This document shows, one piece after another, positions 49,816 through 59,348 of a stretch of DNA of 64,000 bases; position 1 is the stretch's first letter, and each line of letters begins with the position of its first letter. The position numbers were made by a program, and so were the translations under genes. Under the pieces are notes generated by a model, which worked only from the letters and a program-made list of their open reading frames with translations, made no database searches and was not told the origin of the DNA. Source of the stretch: Phascolarctobacterium sp. (lineage in GTDB: Bacteria; Bacillota; Negativicutes; Acidaminococcales; Acidaminococcaceae); the NCBI GenBank assembly GCA_003150755.1, contig QAMT01000023.1, positions 186,001-250,000 of the forward strand. The letters are read 5' to 3'.

Positions 49816-51281
49816 TATTTGTTACCTCCCAAAGGTGCCATTGCTTTATGGAAGTCTGTTGCCTGTTCAAAGGTGTAAGCAGCGCGCAGCACGGTTTCTT
49901 CATCAAGCACCTTACCGATAAGCTGCATACCTACCGGCATGCCGTCTGCAAAGCCGCAGGGAATGGAAATGCCCGGCAGGCCTGCCATGTTGACCGGAAT
50001 CGTGGTAACGTCCAGCATATAAATGGAAAGCGGGTCCATCTTGCCGTCTACCGGATAAGCAACTACCGGAGAAGTCGGGGTCAGGAGTACATCGCATTTT
50101 TCAAAAGCTTCGTTAAAGTCGCGGCGGATAAGGGTACGTACCTGCATAGCTTTTTTGTAGTATGCGTCATAGTAACCGCTGCTTAATACGTAAGTGCCAA
50201 GCATGATGCGGCGGCGTACTTCAGGGCCGAAGCCTTCGGTGCGGCTCAGCATCGTCATCTCGGGCGCGCTGGTTGCATTGGCAGCGCGGAAGCCGTAACG
50301 CACGCCGTCATAACGTGCCAGGTTGGCGCTTGCTTCTGCCGGAGCAATAATATAGTAGGTAATAACGGCATATTCGGTATGCGGCAGGGAAATATCAACA
50401 ATTTCCGCACCGAGTTCTTCATATTTTTTAACTGCTTTTTCAATTTCTGCTTTAACTTTGGCATCAATGCCTTCGCCGTAATATTCTTTCGGCAGGCCGA
50501 TACGCAAGCCTTTAACATCAGCGCGCAGGGCCTTGGTAAAATCAGGCACATCAACCGGCAGGCTGGTAGAGTCGTGTTCATCCTTGCCGCAGATGCAGTT
50601 CAGCACGGTTGCAGCGTCGGTGACGTCACGGGTAATAGGCCCAATCTGGTCCAGAGAGGATGCAAACGCAACGCAGCCATAACGGCTTACACGTCCATAA
50701 GTCGGTTTAATGCCAACGCAGCCGTTAAAAGAAGCCGGCTGGCGGATAGAACCGCCGGTATCAGAACCCAGGCTCCAGATAGCTTCGCCTGCGGCAATAG
50801 CAGCAGCGCTGCCGCCGGAAGAACCTCCCGGAACACGGTTCAAATCCCAGGGATTGTAGGTTTTATGGAAATACGAAGTTTCGGTAGTGGAACCCATCGC
50901 AAATTCGTCCATATTGGTTTTACCGGTAAAAATAGCGTCATCGGCACGCAGTTTGGTAATAACATGCGCATCATAAATAGGCACAACATTGGCCAGCATC
51001 TTGCTGGAGCAGGTAGTTAAAAGCCCTTTGGTGCAGATATTATCTTTAATTGCACCCGGAATGCCTGCCAGCGGCGCAATGGTTTCGCCAGCGGCAATTT
51101 TTTCATCAACCTTTTTAGCCTGTGCCAGTGCGTTTTCTTTATCAAGCGTTACATAAGCCTGAACTTTATCTTCAACTTCATCAATGCGGCTGTAAACATT
51201 TTCGGTAAGCTCTACCGAGCTGATTTCTTTGTTTACCAGCTTGTCATGCAGCTCGTGGGCTGTTAATTTATATAAATCCAC
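49815..51281 (-). CDS. gatA: Aspartyl/glutamyl-tRNA amidotransferase subunit A
   Basis: The 488-residue amidase releases ammonia from glutamine. The Ser-Ser-Lys triad is seen in GIPGAIKDNIC (Lys near 79), TGGSIRQPASF (Ser pair with GSDTGG), and the amidase signature GGSSGGSAAAIAAGE. It starts at GTG, nine bases after AAGGAGGAACAACT. The gene follows gatC by 17 bp. Confidence 0.97.
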   Translation of the reverse strand: MDLYKLTAHELHDKLVNKEISSVELTENVYSRIDEVEDKVQAYVTLDKENALAQAKKVDEKIAAGETIAPLAGIPGAIKDNICTKGLLTTCSSKMLANVVPIYDAHVITKLRADDAIFTGKTNMDEFAMGSTTETSYFHKTYNPWDLNRVPGGSSGGSAAAIAAGEAIWSLGSDTGGSIRQPASFNGCVGIKPTYGRVSRYGCVAFASSLDQIGPITRDVTDAATVLNCICGKDEHDSTSLPVDVPDFTKALRADVKGLRIGLPKEYYGEGIDAKVKAEIEKAVKKYEELGAEIVDISLPHTEYAVITYYIIAPAEASANLARYDGVRYGFRAANATSAPEMTMLSRTEGFGPEVRRRIMLGTYVLSSGYYDAYYKKAMQVRTLIRRDFNEAFEKCDVLLTPTSPVVAYPVDGKMDPLSIYMLDVTTIPVNMAGLPGISIPCGFADGMPVGMQLIGKVLDEETVLRAAYTFEQATDFHKAMAPLGGNK

Positions 51282-51298
51282 AGTTGTTCCTCCTTCTG

Positions 51299-51586
51299 TT
51301 ATTCGATAACGCGCGGTACTTTAAAGCCGTCGTTGTAAACGGCAGGCGCATTTTTAAGCGCATCTTCGTGCGATACGCCCGGTTTTGCCACGTCCTCGCG
51401 GAACGCATTGCTTACGGGCAATACATACGGGGTAGGCTCGATGCCTTCCGTATTTACTTTTTCCAGAATATCGGCATAATTGAGGATCTGGTTGAACTGT
51501 TCGGTAAATTTTTCCATTTCGCTTTCCGGAATCGTCAGACGGGAAAGCTGAGCGATGTGTTCGACATCTCTTGCTGTTACCTTCAT
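51299..51586 (-). CDS. gatC: Aspartyl/glutamyl-tRNA amidotransferase subunit C
   Basis: The 95-residue GatC begins MKVTARDVEHIAQLSRLTI and has the family tail LREDVA-like (FREDVAKPGVSHEDALKNAP). It acts as a clamp that holds GatA and GatB together. TAGGAGGCG precedes the ATG. First gene of gatCAB. Confidence 0.96.
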   Translation of the reverse strand: MKVTARDVEHIAQLSRLTIPESEMEKFTEQFNQILNYADILEKVNTEGIEPTPYVLPVSNAFREDVAKPGVSHEDALKNAPAVYNDGFKVPRVIE

Positions 51587-51720
51587 TAGTACGCCTCCTA
51601 AAAATTTATGATAAGTTTAATAAATAACCTGTATTATTATATCACACCGGCGCTTGTTTTTGCACTATTTTGGTAAGCACCGGCTTAATAAAATACGGTA
51701 AAATAACTGCTTTAGCTATA

Positions 51721-51752
51721 AAAATACCCCCATTTAATATAAACGGGGGTAA
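51721..51752 (-). terminator. Terminator after the CsgG-like gene
   Basis: Minus-strand TACCCCCGTTTA pairs with TAAATGGGGGTA around a short loop and is followed by TTTTTA. Confidence 0.85.
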
Positions 51753-51757
51753 AATTA

Positions 51758-52447
51758 TCAGTCAAACGATGTTAAAAAGTTGCGCATGCAGTCTTCAACG
51801 CCGCGTTTAACTGCTTTGGCGCGGCTCGGCTCGCCGATTTTCCAAAAATTAATTGAACTGGAAGAACCAATGCTTTCTACATTCTGATTGAACAAAAAGC
51901 GTTCTTCGTTAACATCGACGCATTTTAATTTCATTGTAACAACGGCACTGTAAGTCTGCGAACCGACAATAACCATAAAGCCGGTTTCTTTTTCGCGCAC
52001 AGGCAGCATGCTTATAAAAAGCACCCTGTCCGCACCGCAGGCTTTGCCAACAGCTACCAGCTCATCAAGCGTAGGCACTTCGGCGTTTTCAAACGGATGT
52101 GCCAAAAGTGCCTTTTGCAAAACATTGTTGCTTACAATTTTAGCCGGGCTTTTCTTTTTGCCGGGATACTTTTCTTCCAAAGCATCTTTAACTGCGTTTA
52201 CCGCCATTTCGCGGCTGCGCCCTTCAAGCCCGGACACATCATTGTATGGAAGCACTGCCACAGTATAAGGCAACCCACACGCAGTAATCTCTGCATCCGT
52301 GTTGGTAAAATGAGTTTCACCCGTATCGGCAACGCCCATATCAATAGCATCAATAGAACTGATTTCTTTTTCTGCCGCTAACGCACTGCCGGTTATGCAG
52401 AAAACCGCAAGCATCGCCGCCGCTAAAAATTTATAAAACTTTTTCAT
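51758..52447 (-). CDS. Secreted CsgG/LpoB-like protein of unknown function
   Basis: The 229-residue protein has a signal peptide (cleavage near SALAAE) and no lipobox Cys. Residues of about 60-215 read like the anticodon-binding-like fold shared by CsgG, LpoB and TolB N-domains: TVAVLPYNDVSG, then a helix AVNAVKDALEEKYPG, LVAVGKACGADRVLFISML and alternating strands. This match is by pattern only. It lies 11 bp after ligA on the same strand, so it is probably co-transcribed with pcrA-ligA. An envelope or outer-membrane assembly role is possible but not shown. Confidence 0.7.
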   Translation of the reverse strand: MKKFYKFLAAAMLAVFCITGSALAAEKEISSIDAIDMGVADTGETHFTNTDAEITACGLPYTVAVLPYNDVSGLEGRSREMAVNAVKDALEEKYPGKKKSPAKIVSNNVLQKALLAHPFENAEVPTLDELVAVGKACGADRVLFISMLPVREKETGFMVIVGSQTYSAVVTMKLKCVDVNEERFLFNQNVESIGSSSSINFWKIGEPSRAKAVKRGVEDCMRNFLTSFD

Positions 52448-52458
52448 CCTGCACCGCC

Positions 52459-54573
52459 TTAAAATAAGCTTTGTTCTTCAGCATCTGCTGTTTTACCGGC
52501 AGCTTTATTTTCACTGTCAGTTTCAGCTACCGCAGGTTCGTTATCCTGCTCTGCTCCACGCTCGCCCAACAGGCGTAAAAACTCCGCTTCATCAATAACG
52601 GTTACGCCAAGCTGCTGCGCTTTAGTCAGCTTGCTGCCCGCTTCGACGCCTGCAACAACGTAATCAGTCTTTTTGCTGACGCTGCCTGTTACTTTAGCGC
52701 CGACCTGCTGCGCCATAGTCTGCGCCGTTGCTCGGTCCAAGGTTGGCATTGTGCCGGTAAACACCATGGTTTTGCCATAAAACGGATGCGATACATCAAG
52801 CTCTGCTGCTTCCATTTTCATGTTAAGCCCCAATTCGCGCAGGCGTTCAATCAAATCTATGTTGGAAGGCACTGCAAAATACGTTACCACGCTTTCGGCA
52901 ATCTTCGGCCCGATATCTTCAATCGCGGCAATTTCATCTGCTTCCGCCGCCATCAGTTTTTCCATAGTGCCAAAATGCAGCGCCAGAATGCGCGCAACCT
53001 TAGCGCCAACATGGCGGATTCCCAGTGCAAAAAGCAGCCGGTCAAGGTTTTGTTTTTTGCTTTCGGCAATAGCAGCCAAAAGATTATCCGCCGATTTTTC
53101 ACCCATGCGCTCCAGCGCGATAAGCTGCGGCTTTGCCAGCAAATACAAATCTGCGGCGTCGGTAATAAGCCCGTTATCCAAAAGCTGGTTGATAACGGCA
53201 GGGCCGCAGCCGTCAATATCCATCGCCCCTTTGGATGCAAAATGGATTAAGCCTTCGCGCCCCAGCGCCGGGCAATGCGGGTTAGTGCAGCGCAAAGCAG
53301 CTTCGCCGTCCTGGCGTTCTGCCTTCCAGCCGCATTCCGGGCAAACCGTCGGCATAAAATATTCTTCTTCCGCACCGGTGCGTTTTTCTTTTACAACGTG
53401 CAGAACCTCCGGTATAATTTCGCCCGCTTTATTTATTACAACCGTATCGCCGATGCGGATATCCTTCGAGCGGATGAAATCTTCGTTGTGCAGCGTTGCG
53501 CGGCTGATAGTGCTGCCGGAAAGCTTAACCGGCGTCAGCACTGCTGTCGGTGTTAAAACGCCCGTGCGCCCAACCTGGATAATAATATCTTCCAGCTTGG
53601 TTTCTGCCTGTTCCGGCGGAAATTTAAAGGCAATCGCCCAGCGCGGGTCCTTGCCTGTTGCGCCAAGAATGTTTTGCTGATACACGGCATTTACCTTCAA
53701 TACCGCGCCGTCCGTATCGTAAGCAAGGCCCTGGCGTTTAGCCGAAAACTCTTTAATTTTTTCAATCGCTTCGTTAATATCTTTAACAACGCAGTAACCT
53801 TCGCTGACCTTAAAGCCGTAATCGTGCAGCATAGCAAGCGAATCTGCGTGTTTATCCTTATGCCCAGCGCCTACGCCATAGGCAAAAAAGCTAAGCTGGC
53901 GGCCTGCAGTGACTTTCGGGTCAAGCTGGCGCAGGCTGCCCGCCGCCGCATTACGCGGATTGGCAAATTCGTTTTCGCCCGCTTCGCTGCGCTGTTCGTT
54001 TAATTTCATAAAAGCGTGGCGGGGCATATAAACTTCGCCGCGCACATCCAGAAGCTCTGGCACTTCTTCGCCCTCTTTAACATTAAGGACAAGAGGAATG
54101 CTGCGGATTGTGCGCACATTGGCAGTAACATTTTCGCCCACTTCGCCGTCGCCGCGCGTGGCCGCACGCACCAGGCGTCCGTTTTCATAAATCAGGCTGC
54201 ACGCCAGGCCGTCAATTTTCGGTTCAAAAACATATTCAACTTTGCTGCCTTCCGGCAAGCCGCTTTTTACGCGCTGGTCAAACGCCAAAAGTTCTTCATT
54301 GCTAAAAGCGTTGCCAAGGCTTAAAAGCGGCGTCATGTGGCGCACCTCGGTAAACTCGGGGTTCACCTTGCCCCCGACGCGGCGCGTCGGCGAATCCGGC
54401 GGCACATCGTCAGGATATTTGGCCTCCAGCTCCTGCAAACGGCGCATCAGCGCGTCATATTCAGCGTCGGTAATTTCCGGCGCATCCAGCACATAATATA
54501 AAAATTCGTGATGGCGTATCTCGCTGCGCAGTTTCTGCGCTTCGTCAAATGCCTGTGCACGCTCTAAATCCAT
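52459..54573 (-). CDS. ligA: NAD-dependent DNA ligase
   Basis: The 704-residue ligase has all LigA domains: Ia (about 1-65), adenylation with KIDGLACSLIYENG (nucleophilic Lys near 115), OB fold, zinc finger (CPECGW and CTNPHCPA, about 405-430), HhH repeats, and BRCT (about 585-660; MVFTGTMPTLDRA). The C-terminus extends about 30 acidic residues beyond BRCT. The ATG at 54573 follows GTGGAGGGC; a GTG at 54585 also opens the frame. Confidence 0.97.
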   Translation of the reverse strand: MDLERAQAFDEAQKLRSEIRHHEFLYYVLDAPEITDAEYDALMRRLQELEAKYPDDVPPDSPTRRVGGKVNPEFTEVRHMTPLLSLGNAFSNEELLAFDQRVKSGLPEGSKVEYVFEPKIDGLACSLIYENGRLVRAATRGDGEVGENVTANVRTIRSIPLVLNVKEGEEVPELLDVRGEVYMPRHAFMKLNEQRSEAGENEFANPRNAAAGSLRQLDPKVTAGRQLSFFAYGVGAGHKDKHADSLAMLHDYGFKVSEGYCVVKDINEAIEKIKEFSAKRQGLAYDTDGAVLKVNAVYQQNILGATGKDPRWAIAFKFPPEQAETKLEDIIIQVGRTGVLTPTAVLTPVKLSGSTISRATLHNEDFIRSKDIRIGDTVVINKAGEIIPEVLHVVKEKRTGAEEEYFMPTVCPECGWKAERQDGEAALRCTNPHCPALGREGLIHFASKGAMDIDGCGPAVINQLLDNGLITDAADLYLLAKPQLIALERMGEKSADNLLAAIAESKKQNLDRLLFALGIRHVGAKVARILALHFGTMEKLMAAEADEIAAIEDIGPKIAESVVTYFAVPSNIDLIERLRELGLNMKMEAAELDVSHPFYGKTMVFTGTMPTLDRATAQTMAQQVGAKVTGSVSKKTDYVVAGVEAGSKLTKAQQLGVTVIDEAEFLRLLGERGAEQDNEPAVAETDSENKAAGKTADAEEQSLF

Positions 54574-54594
54574 AATGCCCTCCACGTTTAAAAC

Positions 54595-56811
54595 TTACAA
54601 TTTTTTAAGCACCGCATACTTGGTCAGCAGGCTGCGTACACCGGCACCGGCAAAAGCAACTTTTACCTCCTGCCCGTCGTCGGCATCCTTTACGCTTACC
54701 ACCATACCGTTGCCCCATTTGCTGTGGTTTACCTTATCGCCTGTGTTAAAACGGGCGCTTGTACCGCTGCCGGCGGCTGTTTTGCCAGCAGGCATAAAGC
54801 TGCGCGGATTGAAGTTGCTGCCCCAGGTACTGCGTTTTTCGGTAATCTGTTTAAAATTCTCCAACGCCGTGCGGTGTTCCTGCCTTTTAACGGTTTTAAC
54901 AAGCCTGGGCGGAATCTCCTGCAAAAAGCGAGAAGGCGGATAAGTTACCGTGTTGCCATAAATCGTGCGCATCTTGGCGCTGCTCAAAAACAGCTTTTCC
55001 TTGGCGCGCGTAATGCCTACATAGCAAAGACGGCGTTCTTCCTCTATCTCCGTTTCGTCCATCAGCGTGCGCGCGTGGGGGAACAGGCCTTCTTCCATAC
55101 CCGCCAGAAATACCACGGGGAATTCCAAACCTTTAGAGGAATGCAGCGTCATCAACGTAACAGCGTCCTCGCCCAGTTCTGCGTCGTCGATGTCGGACAC
55201 CAGCGCCACATGCGCCAGGAAGTTTTCCAGATTGTTTTCTTCATCACCCTGCGCAAATTCCTGCGCTACCGAAATCAGCTCGTGCAGATTGTCAATACGG
55301 CTCTGCGCCTGCGGCGTGCGCTCGTTTTCCAGTTCTTCAAGATAACCGGTATCACTCAGCACACGGTTGATTAACTCTTCTACCGGCGCTTCGTTAGCCA
55401 GATTCATCAATTCAAAAATAATGCCAGCCAAATCGTCAAGTTTAGTTACAAAACGGCTGCCTAATCCGTCAATCTGTGCCGCGTTGCTGACTGCGTCAAA
55501 CAGGCTCATATTATTGGCAGCGGCGAAGGCCTGTATTTTACCCAGCGACGCATCGCCAATGCCGCGTTTAGGCACATTGATGATGCGCAGAAGGCTCAAC
55601 GAATCCGCCGGATTAAAAATTACGCGCAGGTAAGCAATAATGTCTTTAATTTCCTTGCGCTCATAAAATTTAAGCCCGCCGACCATGCTGTAACTGATAC
55701 CGCTTTTAATCAGCATTTCTTCAAAAATACGCGACTGGGTGTTAGTGCGGTACAAAATCGCCATATCGCCCAGCTTTTTGTTTTCCGTGCGCTGCAAATT
55801 CTGCATCTGCTCAATTACAAAACGCGCTTCGTCGCGTTCATCCGTTGCCTGAAAATAAATAATATCCGCACCGTTTTTATTATCCGTCCACAAATTTTTC
55901 GGCTTGCGGCCGGTATTATTTTCAATTACCGCGTTGGCAGCATCCAAAATTATCTGCGTGCTGCGGTAATTCTGTTCTAGTTTGATAACTTTGGCATCCG
56001 GGTAATCCTTTTCAAAATCAAGGATATTCTGAATATCCGCCCCGCGCCAGCCGTAAATGCTCTGGTCAGCGTCGCCGACAACGCAGATATTACGGTGCTT
56101 AAAAGCCAAAAGCTTGGTCAGCAGGTACTGCGCATGGTTGGTATCCTGATATTCGTCTACCAAAAGATAATCAAAACGGTCCTGATATTTTTCGCGTACT
56201 TCTTTGTTTTCCTGCAACAATCTGATGGAAAGCATTAAAAGGTCGTCAAAATCAAGCGCATTGTTAAGCTGCAATTTTTCCTGATAGCGGGCATAAATAT
56301 CCGCCACCTTCTGCTCGTAAAAATCACCGGCCTCGCGTGCAAACGCCTCTGCATCCAACAAAGCATTTTTGGCATTGCTGATACGCGACAAAATTCCCGA
56401 AGGCTGAAAGCGTTTATCGTCAAGATTCATTTCTTTTAAAATCTGCTTAATCAGATTCTGGCTGTCCGAAGTATCATAAATTGCAAAATTGCCGCTGTAA
56501 CCAGGCAGGTTATCAATCTCCATCCGCAAAAAGCGGGCGCAGAAAGCGTGGAAGGTAAACAGCCACACATCTTTGGCTGTCTCGCCGCTCATTTTGTTTA
56601 CGCGCTCGCGCATTTCGGCAGCCGCCTTGTTGGTAAAGGTAATTGCCAGAATGCGGTAAGGGCGCACGCCCTTTTGCAAAAGATTGGCCACACGGCACGT
56701 AAGCACTTTGGTTTTGCCACTGCCTGCGCCTGCCATAATCAGCATCGGCCCTTCAGTATTCAATACGGCGTCCGCCTGCTGCGGATTAAGCCCATAAGTA
56801 CAATCAGTCAT
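54595..56811 (-). CDS. pcrA: ATP-dependent DNA helicase PcrA (UvrD family)
   Basis: The 738-residue superfamily 1A helicase has motif I (AGAGSGKTKVL), Ia (TFTNKAAAEMRERV), II (LLVDEYQDTN), III (VVGDADQSIYGWRGAD), IV (LEQNYRST), V (MTLHSSKGLEFPVVFLAGMEEG) and VI (RLCYVGITRAKEKL). A PcrA C-terminal RNA polymerase-binding tail follows (DKVNHSKWGNGMVV). It unwinds DNA in repair and replication-transcription conflicts. GGAGG precedes the ATG at 56811. First of pcrA-ligA. Confidence 0.97.
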   Translation of the reverse strand: MTDCTYGLNPQQADAVLNTEGPMLIMAGAGSGKTKVLTCRVANLLQKGVRPYRILAITFTNKAAAEMRERVNKMSGETAKDVWLFTFHAFCARFLRMEIDNLPGYSGNFAIYDTSDSQNLIKQILKEMNLDDKRFQPSGILSRISNAKNALLDAEAFAREAGDFYEQKVADIYARYQEKLQLNNALDFDDLLMLSIRLLQENKEVREKYQDRFDYLLVDEYQDTNHAQYLLTKLLAFKHRNICVVGDADQSIYGWRGADIQNILDFEKDYPDAKVIKLEQNYRSTQIILDAANAVIENNTGRKPKNLWTDNKNGADIIYFQATDERDEARFVIEQMQNLQRTENKKLGDMAILYRTNTQSRIFEEMLIKSGISYSMVGGLKFYERKEIKDIIAYLRVIFNPADSLSLLRIINVPKRGIGDASLGKIQAFAAANNMSLFDAVSNAAQIDGLGSRFVTKLDDLAGIIFELMNLANEAPVEELINRVLSDTGYLEELENERTPQAQSRIDNLHELISVAQEFAQGDEENNLENFLAHVALVSDIDDAELGEDAVTLMTLHSSKGLEFPVVFLAGMEEGLFPHARTLMDETEIEEERRLCYVGITRAKEKLFLSSAKMRTIYGNTVTYPPSRFLQEIPPRLVKTVKRQEHRTALENFKQITEKRSTWGSNFNPRSFMPAGKTAAGSGTSARFNTGDKVNHSKWGNGMVVSVKDADDGQEVKVAFAGAGVRSLLTKYAVLKKL

Positions 56812-56953
56812 TCGTTCCTCCATAAAACCACTCTATACATATTTTCTTCTGCGTAACTTTATTATTATTCTATCATACGCTTGTTTTTCCTGCCTGCGGC
56901 AGAGAAAATAAAAAAAGAAAAAGCAGGCATTAAAACCTGCTTATATTAAAATT

Positions 56954-57307
56954 TTACCGCGTCAGGCCATCGGCGATATAGTAAGTTGCCAGTTGATTTA
57001 TACTTACTTTTTCGCGTTTAGCGCGCTCACTTAATTTTTTATGCAGTGATTTGGGCAACCGTAAATTGAACTTACCGCTATAATCTTCGGTTCTTTTCGG
57101 CAGCGGTATATCAATGCCTTTTTCAAGAGCAACTTCCAGCCAACACCTTTTGGCATCAATCATCATTGGCACAATTTCTGCCGCATCATCAACCTGCGTA
57201 ATGCACCCCGGTAAATCAGGAATATGCGCAACATATCCGTCTTCCGAAGGTTCTATAACTACTTCATATTTTAAATTCATATAATATGCCAGTTTTTTCT
57301 CGTCCAT
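56954..57307 (-). CDS. hicB: HicB-family antitoxin
   Basis: The ATG at 57307 lies eight bases after GAGGG; a GTG at 57316 is also possible. The 117-residue protein has the degraded RNase H-like HicB fold (LKYEVVIEPSEDGYVAHIPDLPGCITQVDD) and a C-terminal ribbon-helix-helix (SGKFNLRLPKSLHKKLSERAKREKVSINQLATYYIADGL) for operator binding. The coding sequence begins 2 bp after the hicA stop. Confidence 0.94.
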   Translation of the reverse strand: MDEKKLAYYMNLKYEVVIEPSEDGYVAHIPDLPGCITQVDDAAEIVPMMIDAKRCWLEVALEKGIDIPLPKRTEDYSGKFNLRLPKSLHKKLSERAKREKVSINQLATYYIADGLTR

Positions 57308-57308
57308 A

Positions 57309-57548
57309 TCATTCACCCTCTTTTGCCAAAAACTCTATAACCCTTTCCACATAAACTGATTTTACATAAGGGTTATGTTTAGGTATGCTGATAATGAAAT
57401 CACCTTTTGTATAAATGTAATGGCTGCTGCCGCCGCGTGGCTGCCTTACTTCAAATCCTGCATGTTTTAATATTTTATCAATTTCGTCAAACCTTACTGT
57501 TTTAGGGTTATTTATGATTTTCAATAAAAGTTTTTCTAATTGGCTCAT
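57309..57548 (-). CDS. hicA: HicA-family toxin
   Basis: The ATG at 57548 follows AAAGGAGATAATA. The 79-residue double-stranded-RNA-binding-fold mRNA interferase has the catalytic His in GGSSHYIYTKGD and ends SVYVERVIEFLAKEGE. It is upstream of hicB, the usual order. The pair is A/T-rich relative to pcrA. Confidence 0.94.
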   Translation of the reverse strand: MSQLEKLLLKIINNPKTVRFDEIDKILKHAGFEVRQPRGGSSHYIYTKGDFIISIPKHNPYVKSVYVERVIEFLAKEGE

Positions 57549-57631
57549 TATTATCTCCTTTGTAATTATAGTACCACATACAGTACTATTAGTCAATTTA
57601 AACTGCTCCTCTTAAAATTTCAACTAAGCAC

Positions 57632-57662
57632 TTGACATAGAGCCTGCTCCAGCATTTATAAT
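57632..57662 (+). promoter_or_regulatory. Probable promoter of the binding-protein operon
   Basis: TTGACA (57632-57637) and TATAAT (57657-57662) are both consensus hexamers, but 19 bp apart, which is longer than optimal. The structured leader starts about 10 bases later. Confidence 0.65.
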
Positions 57663-57669
57663 AAATACA

Positions 57670-57793
57670 ATACATTTACACGAGTAAGTGCATTGCTGCG
57701 GAGCAGCGACAACCTTTTTATTTTACATAACAGCTAAAGCCATGAAGGCCGTAACCGCTTGGGACAAGCGGCTGTTTCTTCATGGCTTTTTTA
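57670..57793 (+). ncRNA. Structured leader with intrinsic terminator, class unknown
   Basis: Between promoter and lipoprotein gene lie a GCTGC/GCAGC hairpin (57694-57706) and a branched terminator (57736-57793) with outer stem AAGCCATGAAG/CTTCATGGCTT, inner stem CCGCTT/AAGCGG and a T run. A terminator placed before the first gene suggests attenuation or a riboswitch. No thi-box, S-box, T-box or cobalamin box is present. A nickel-cobalt riboswitch was considered because of GGGACA but not supported. Confidence 0.55.
57736..57793 (+). terminator. Leader terminator before the binding-protein gene
   Basis: The 11-bp outer stem encloses a second hairpin and is followed by six T, only 14 bases before the lipoprotein start codon. 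Its architecture closely matches the thi-operon leader terminator at 62254-62307. Confidence 0.85.
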
Positions 57794-57806
57794 TTTGGGT
57801 GATTTT

Positions 57807-59336
57807 ATGAAATTTTTAACCGCGCTTTTGCTCGCCGCCACGCTGCTTATAAGCGCCTGCGGCAATGACCCGGACGCCGGTAACGGAAAAGTTTTCCGCT
57901 ACGGCACAACCGCATACGGCATAGCTATGGAAAACGCAGGCATGAACCCGCACGAAAGCTATCAGGGCTGGAGCGCTATCCGCTACGGCGTGGGTGAAAC
58001 GCTTTTTAAGTTTGACGACGCCATGCAGCCGCAGCCCTGGCTGGCCGAAAGCTATAAATTTATAGACGGCAACACCGTACAGATTATCCTGCGCAATGAT
58101 GTGTATTTTACCAGCGGCAACAAACTGACCGGCAACGCCGTTAAAGCCTGCCTGGAAGACCTCGTCAGCCGCCACAACCGCGCCAAAGGCGATTTAGCCA
58201 TTACCGGCATTACCGCCAAGGGACAGACAGTTACCATAACCAGCGCCAATAAAGTGCCTGTGCTCATCAACTACCTGTGCGACCCTTACGGCTGCATTAT
58301 TGACATGAGCCGCGGCACGGAGGACAATACCACAATCAGCGGCACAGGCCCGTACATAGTGCAAAGCCTTACCCCCAAGCAGATTGTTTTGACGCCTAAC
58401 CACAATTACTGGGGTGGCAAACCCGGGCTTGATAAAATTATTATCAGCAGCATTACCGATGGCAACACGCTGGCAATGGCCCTGCAAAACGGAGAGATTG
58501 ACGCTGCGCAGGGGTTGCCCTATGCCGCACTAAGCCTGTTTGAAAACAGCGGAGCTTACAAAATCAGCTCTGTTGATACCTCGCGCACCTTCCACGCTGC
58601 CTTTAACTTTGCTACGCCTGCCTTGCAGGATGAGCGCGTGCGCCGTGCCATCGCGCTGTGCATGGACCGCGAAACCTTTGCGCGCGTACAGCTTTTGGGC
58701 AACGGCAGCCCGGCAGCAGAACCGTTTCCTGCCAATCTGCCGTTTGGCGGTGATAATGTAAAAGGGCCGGGCTGCAATTTACAAGAGGCCAAAGCCTTGC
58801 TTGCCGGTGCCGGCTGGACGGACACCGATGGAGACGGCTATGTTGATAAAAACGGCACGCCGCTGACGCTGCGCTGGCTTACATACACCTCCCGCCAGGA
58901 ACTGCCGCTTTTGGCAGAAGCAGCGCAAAGCTGGCTGAAAGAAGCAGGCATCCGCCTTGAAATTAACCCAACCGACGGCTATAACAATTACCTGCGCCGC
59001 GGCGAATGGGATATTTACGCCAAAGCCTTTGTAACAGCGCCGACAGGAGATGCTCAGTATTATTTTACCACACATGTGCTGGCTGACAGCGCCTACAACA
59101 ACGGCGGCTACCGCAGTGATGCAGTTGAAGAACTAATGCAGCAGCTGCGCAACGAATTTGACCCAGCAAAACGCAGCAGGCTAGCCGTACAAATCAGCCA
59201 GCAGCTGCTTGACGACAGCGCTTTTATGTACATCGCACATCTTAAAATGCCCTTGGTAATGAAGGCCAATGTGCAAAAATTAACTGCACACCCCAGCGAT
59301 TATTACGAAATTAACAAAGATTTAACCATAAATTAA
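57807..59336 (+). CDS. Family 5 solute-binding lipoprotein (peptide/nickel type)
   Basis: I chose the ATG at 57807 (MKFLTALLLAATLL); the frame is open further upstream but runs into the terminator. The ribosome site (GGGTGA) is weak. The 509-residue product has a lipobox (LLISAC) and the SBP_bac_5 fold: GMNPHESYQGWSAIRYGVGETLF, FTSGNKLTGNAVKACLED, GTGPYIVQSL and DERVRRAIALCMDRETF. Family members bind oligopeptides, nickel or metallophores; the ligand is not clear here. No permease or ATPase follows, only a methyltransferase gene, so it must use a transporter encoded elsewhere. The leader suggests regulated expression. Confidence 0.88.
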   Translation: MKFLTALLLAATLLISACGNDPDAGNGKVFRYGTTAYGIAMENAGMNPHESYQGWSAIRYGVGETLFKFDDAMQPQPWLAESYKFIDGNTVQIILRNDVYFTSGNKLTGNAVKACLEDLVSRHNRAKGDLAITGITAKGQTVTITSANKVPVLINYLCDPYGCIIDMSRGTEDNTTISGTGPYIVQSLTPKQIVLTPNHNYWGGKPGLDKIIISSITDGNTLAMALQNGEIDAAQGLPYAALSLFENSGAYKISSVDTSRTFHAAFNFATPALQDERVRRAIALCMDRETFARVQLLGNGSPAAEPFPANLPFGGDNVKGPGCNLQEAKALLAGAGWTDTDGDGYVDKNGTPLTLRWLTYTSRQELPLLAEAAQSWLKEAGIRLEINPTDGYNNYLRRGEWDIYAKAFVTAPTGDAQYYFTTHVLADSAYNNGGYRSDAVEELMQQLRNEFDPAKRSRLAVQISQQLLDDSAFMYIAHLKMPLVMKANVQKLTAHPSDYYEINKDLTIN

Positions 59337-59348
59337 AGGAGCAGAACC

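Noticed and set aside
57670..57793. Nickel-cobalt (NiCo) riboswitch in the leader of the binding-protein operon
   Set aside because: A GGGACA and a GC-rich hairpin are present, but the four-helix layout and other conserved segments of that class could not be placed; left as unclassified.
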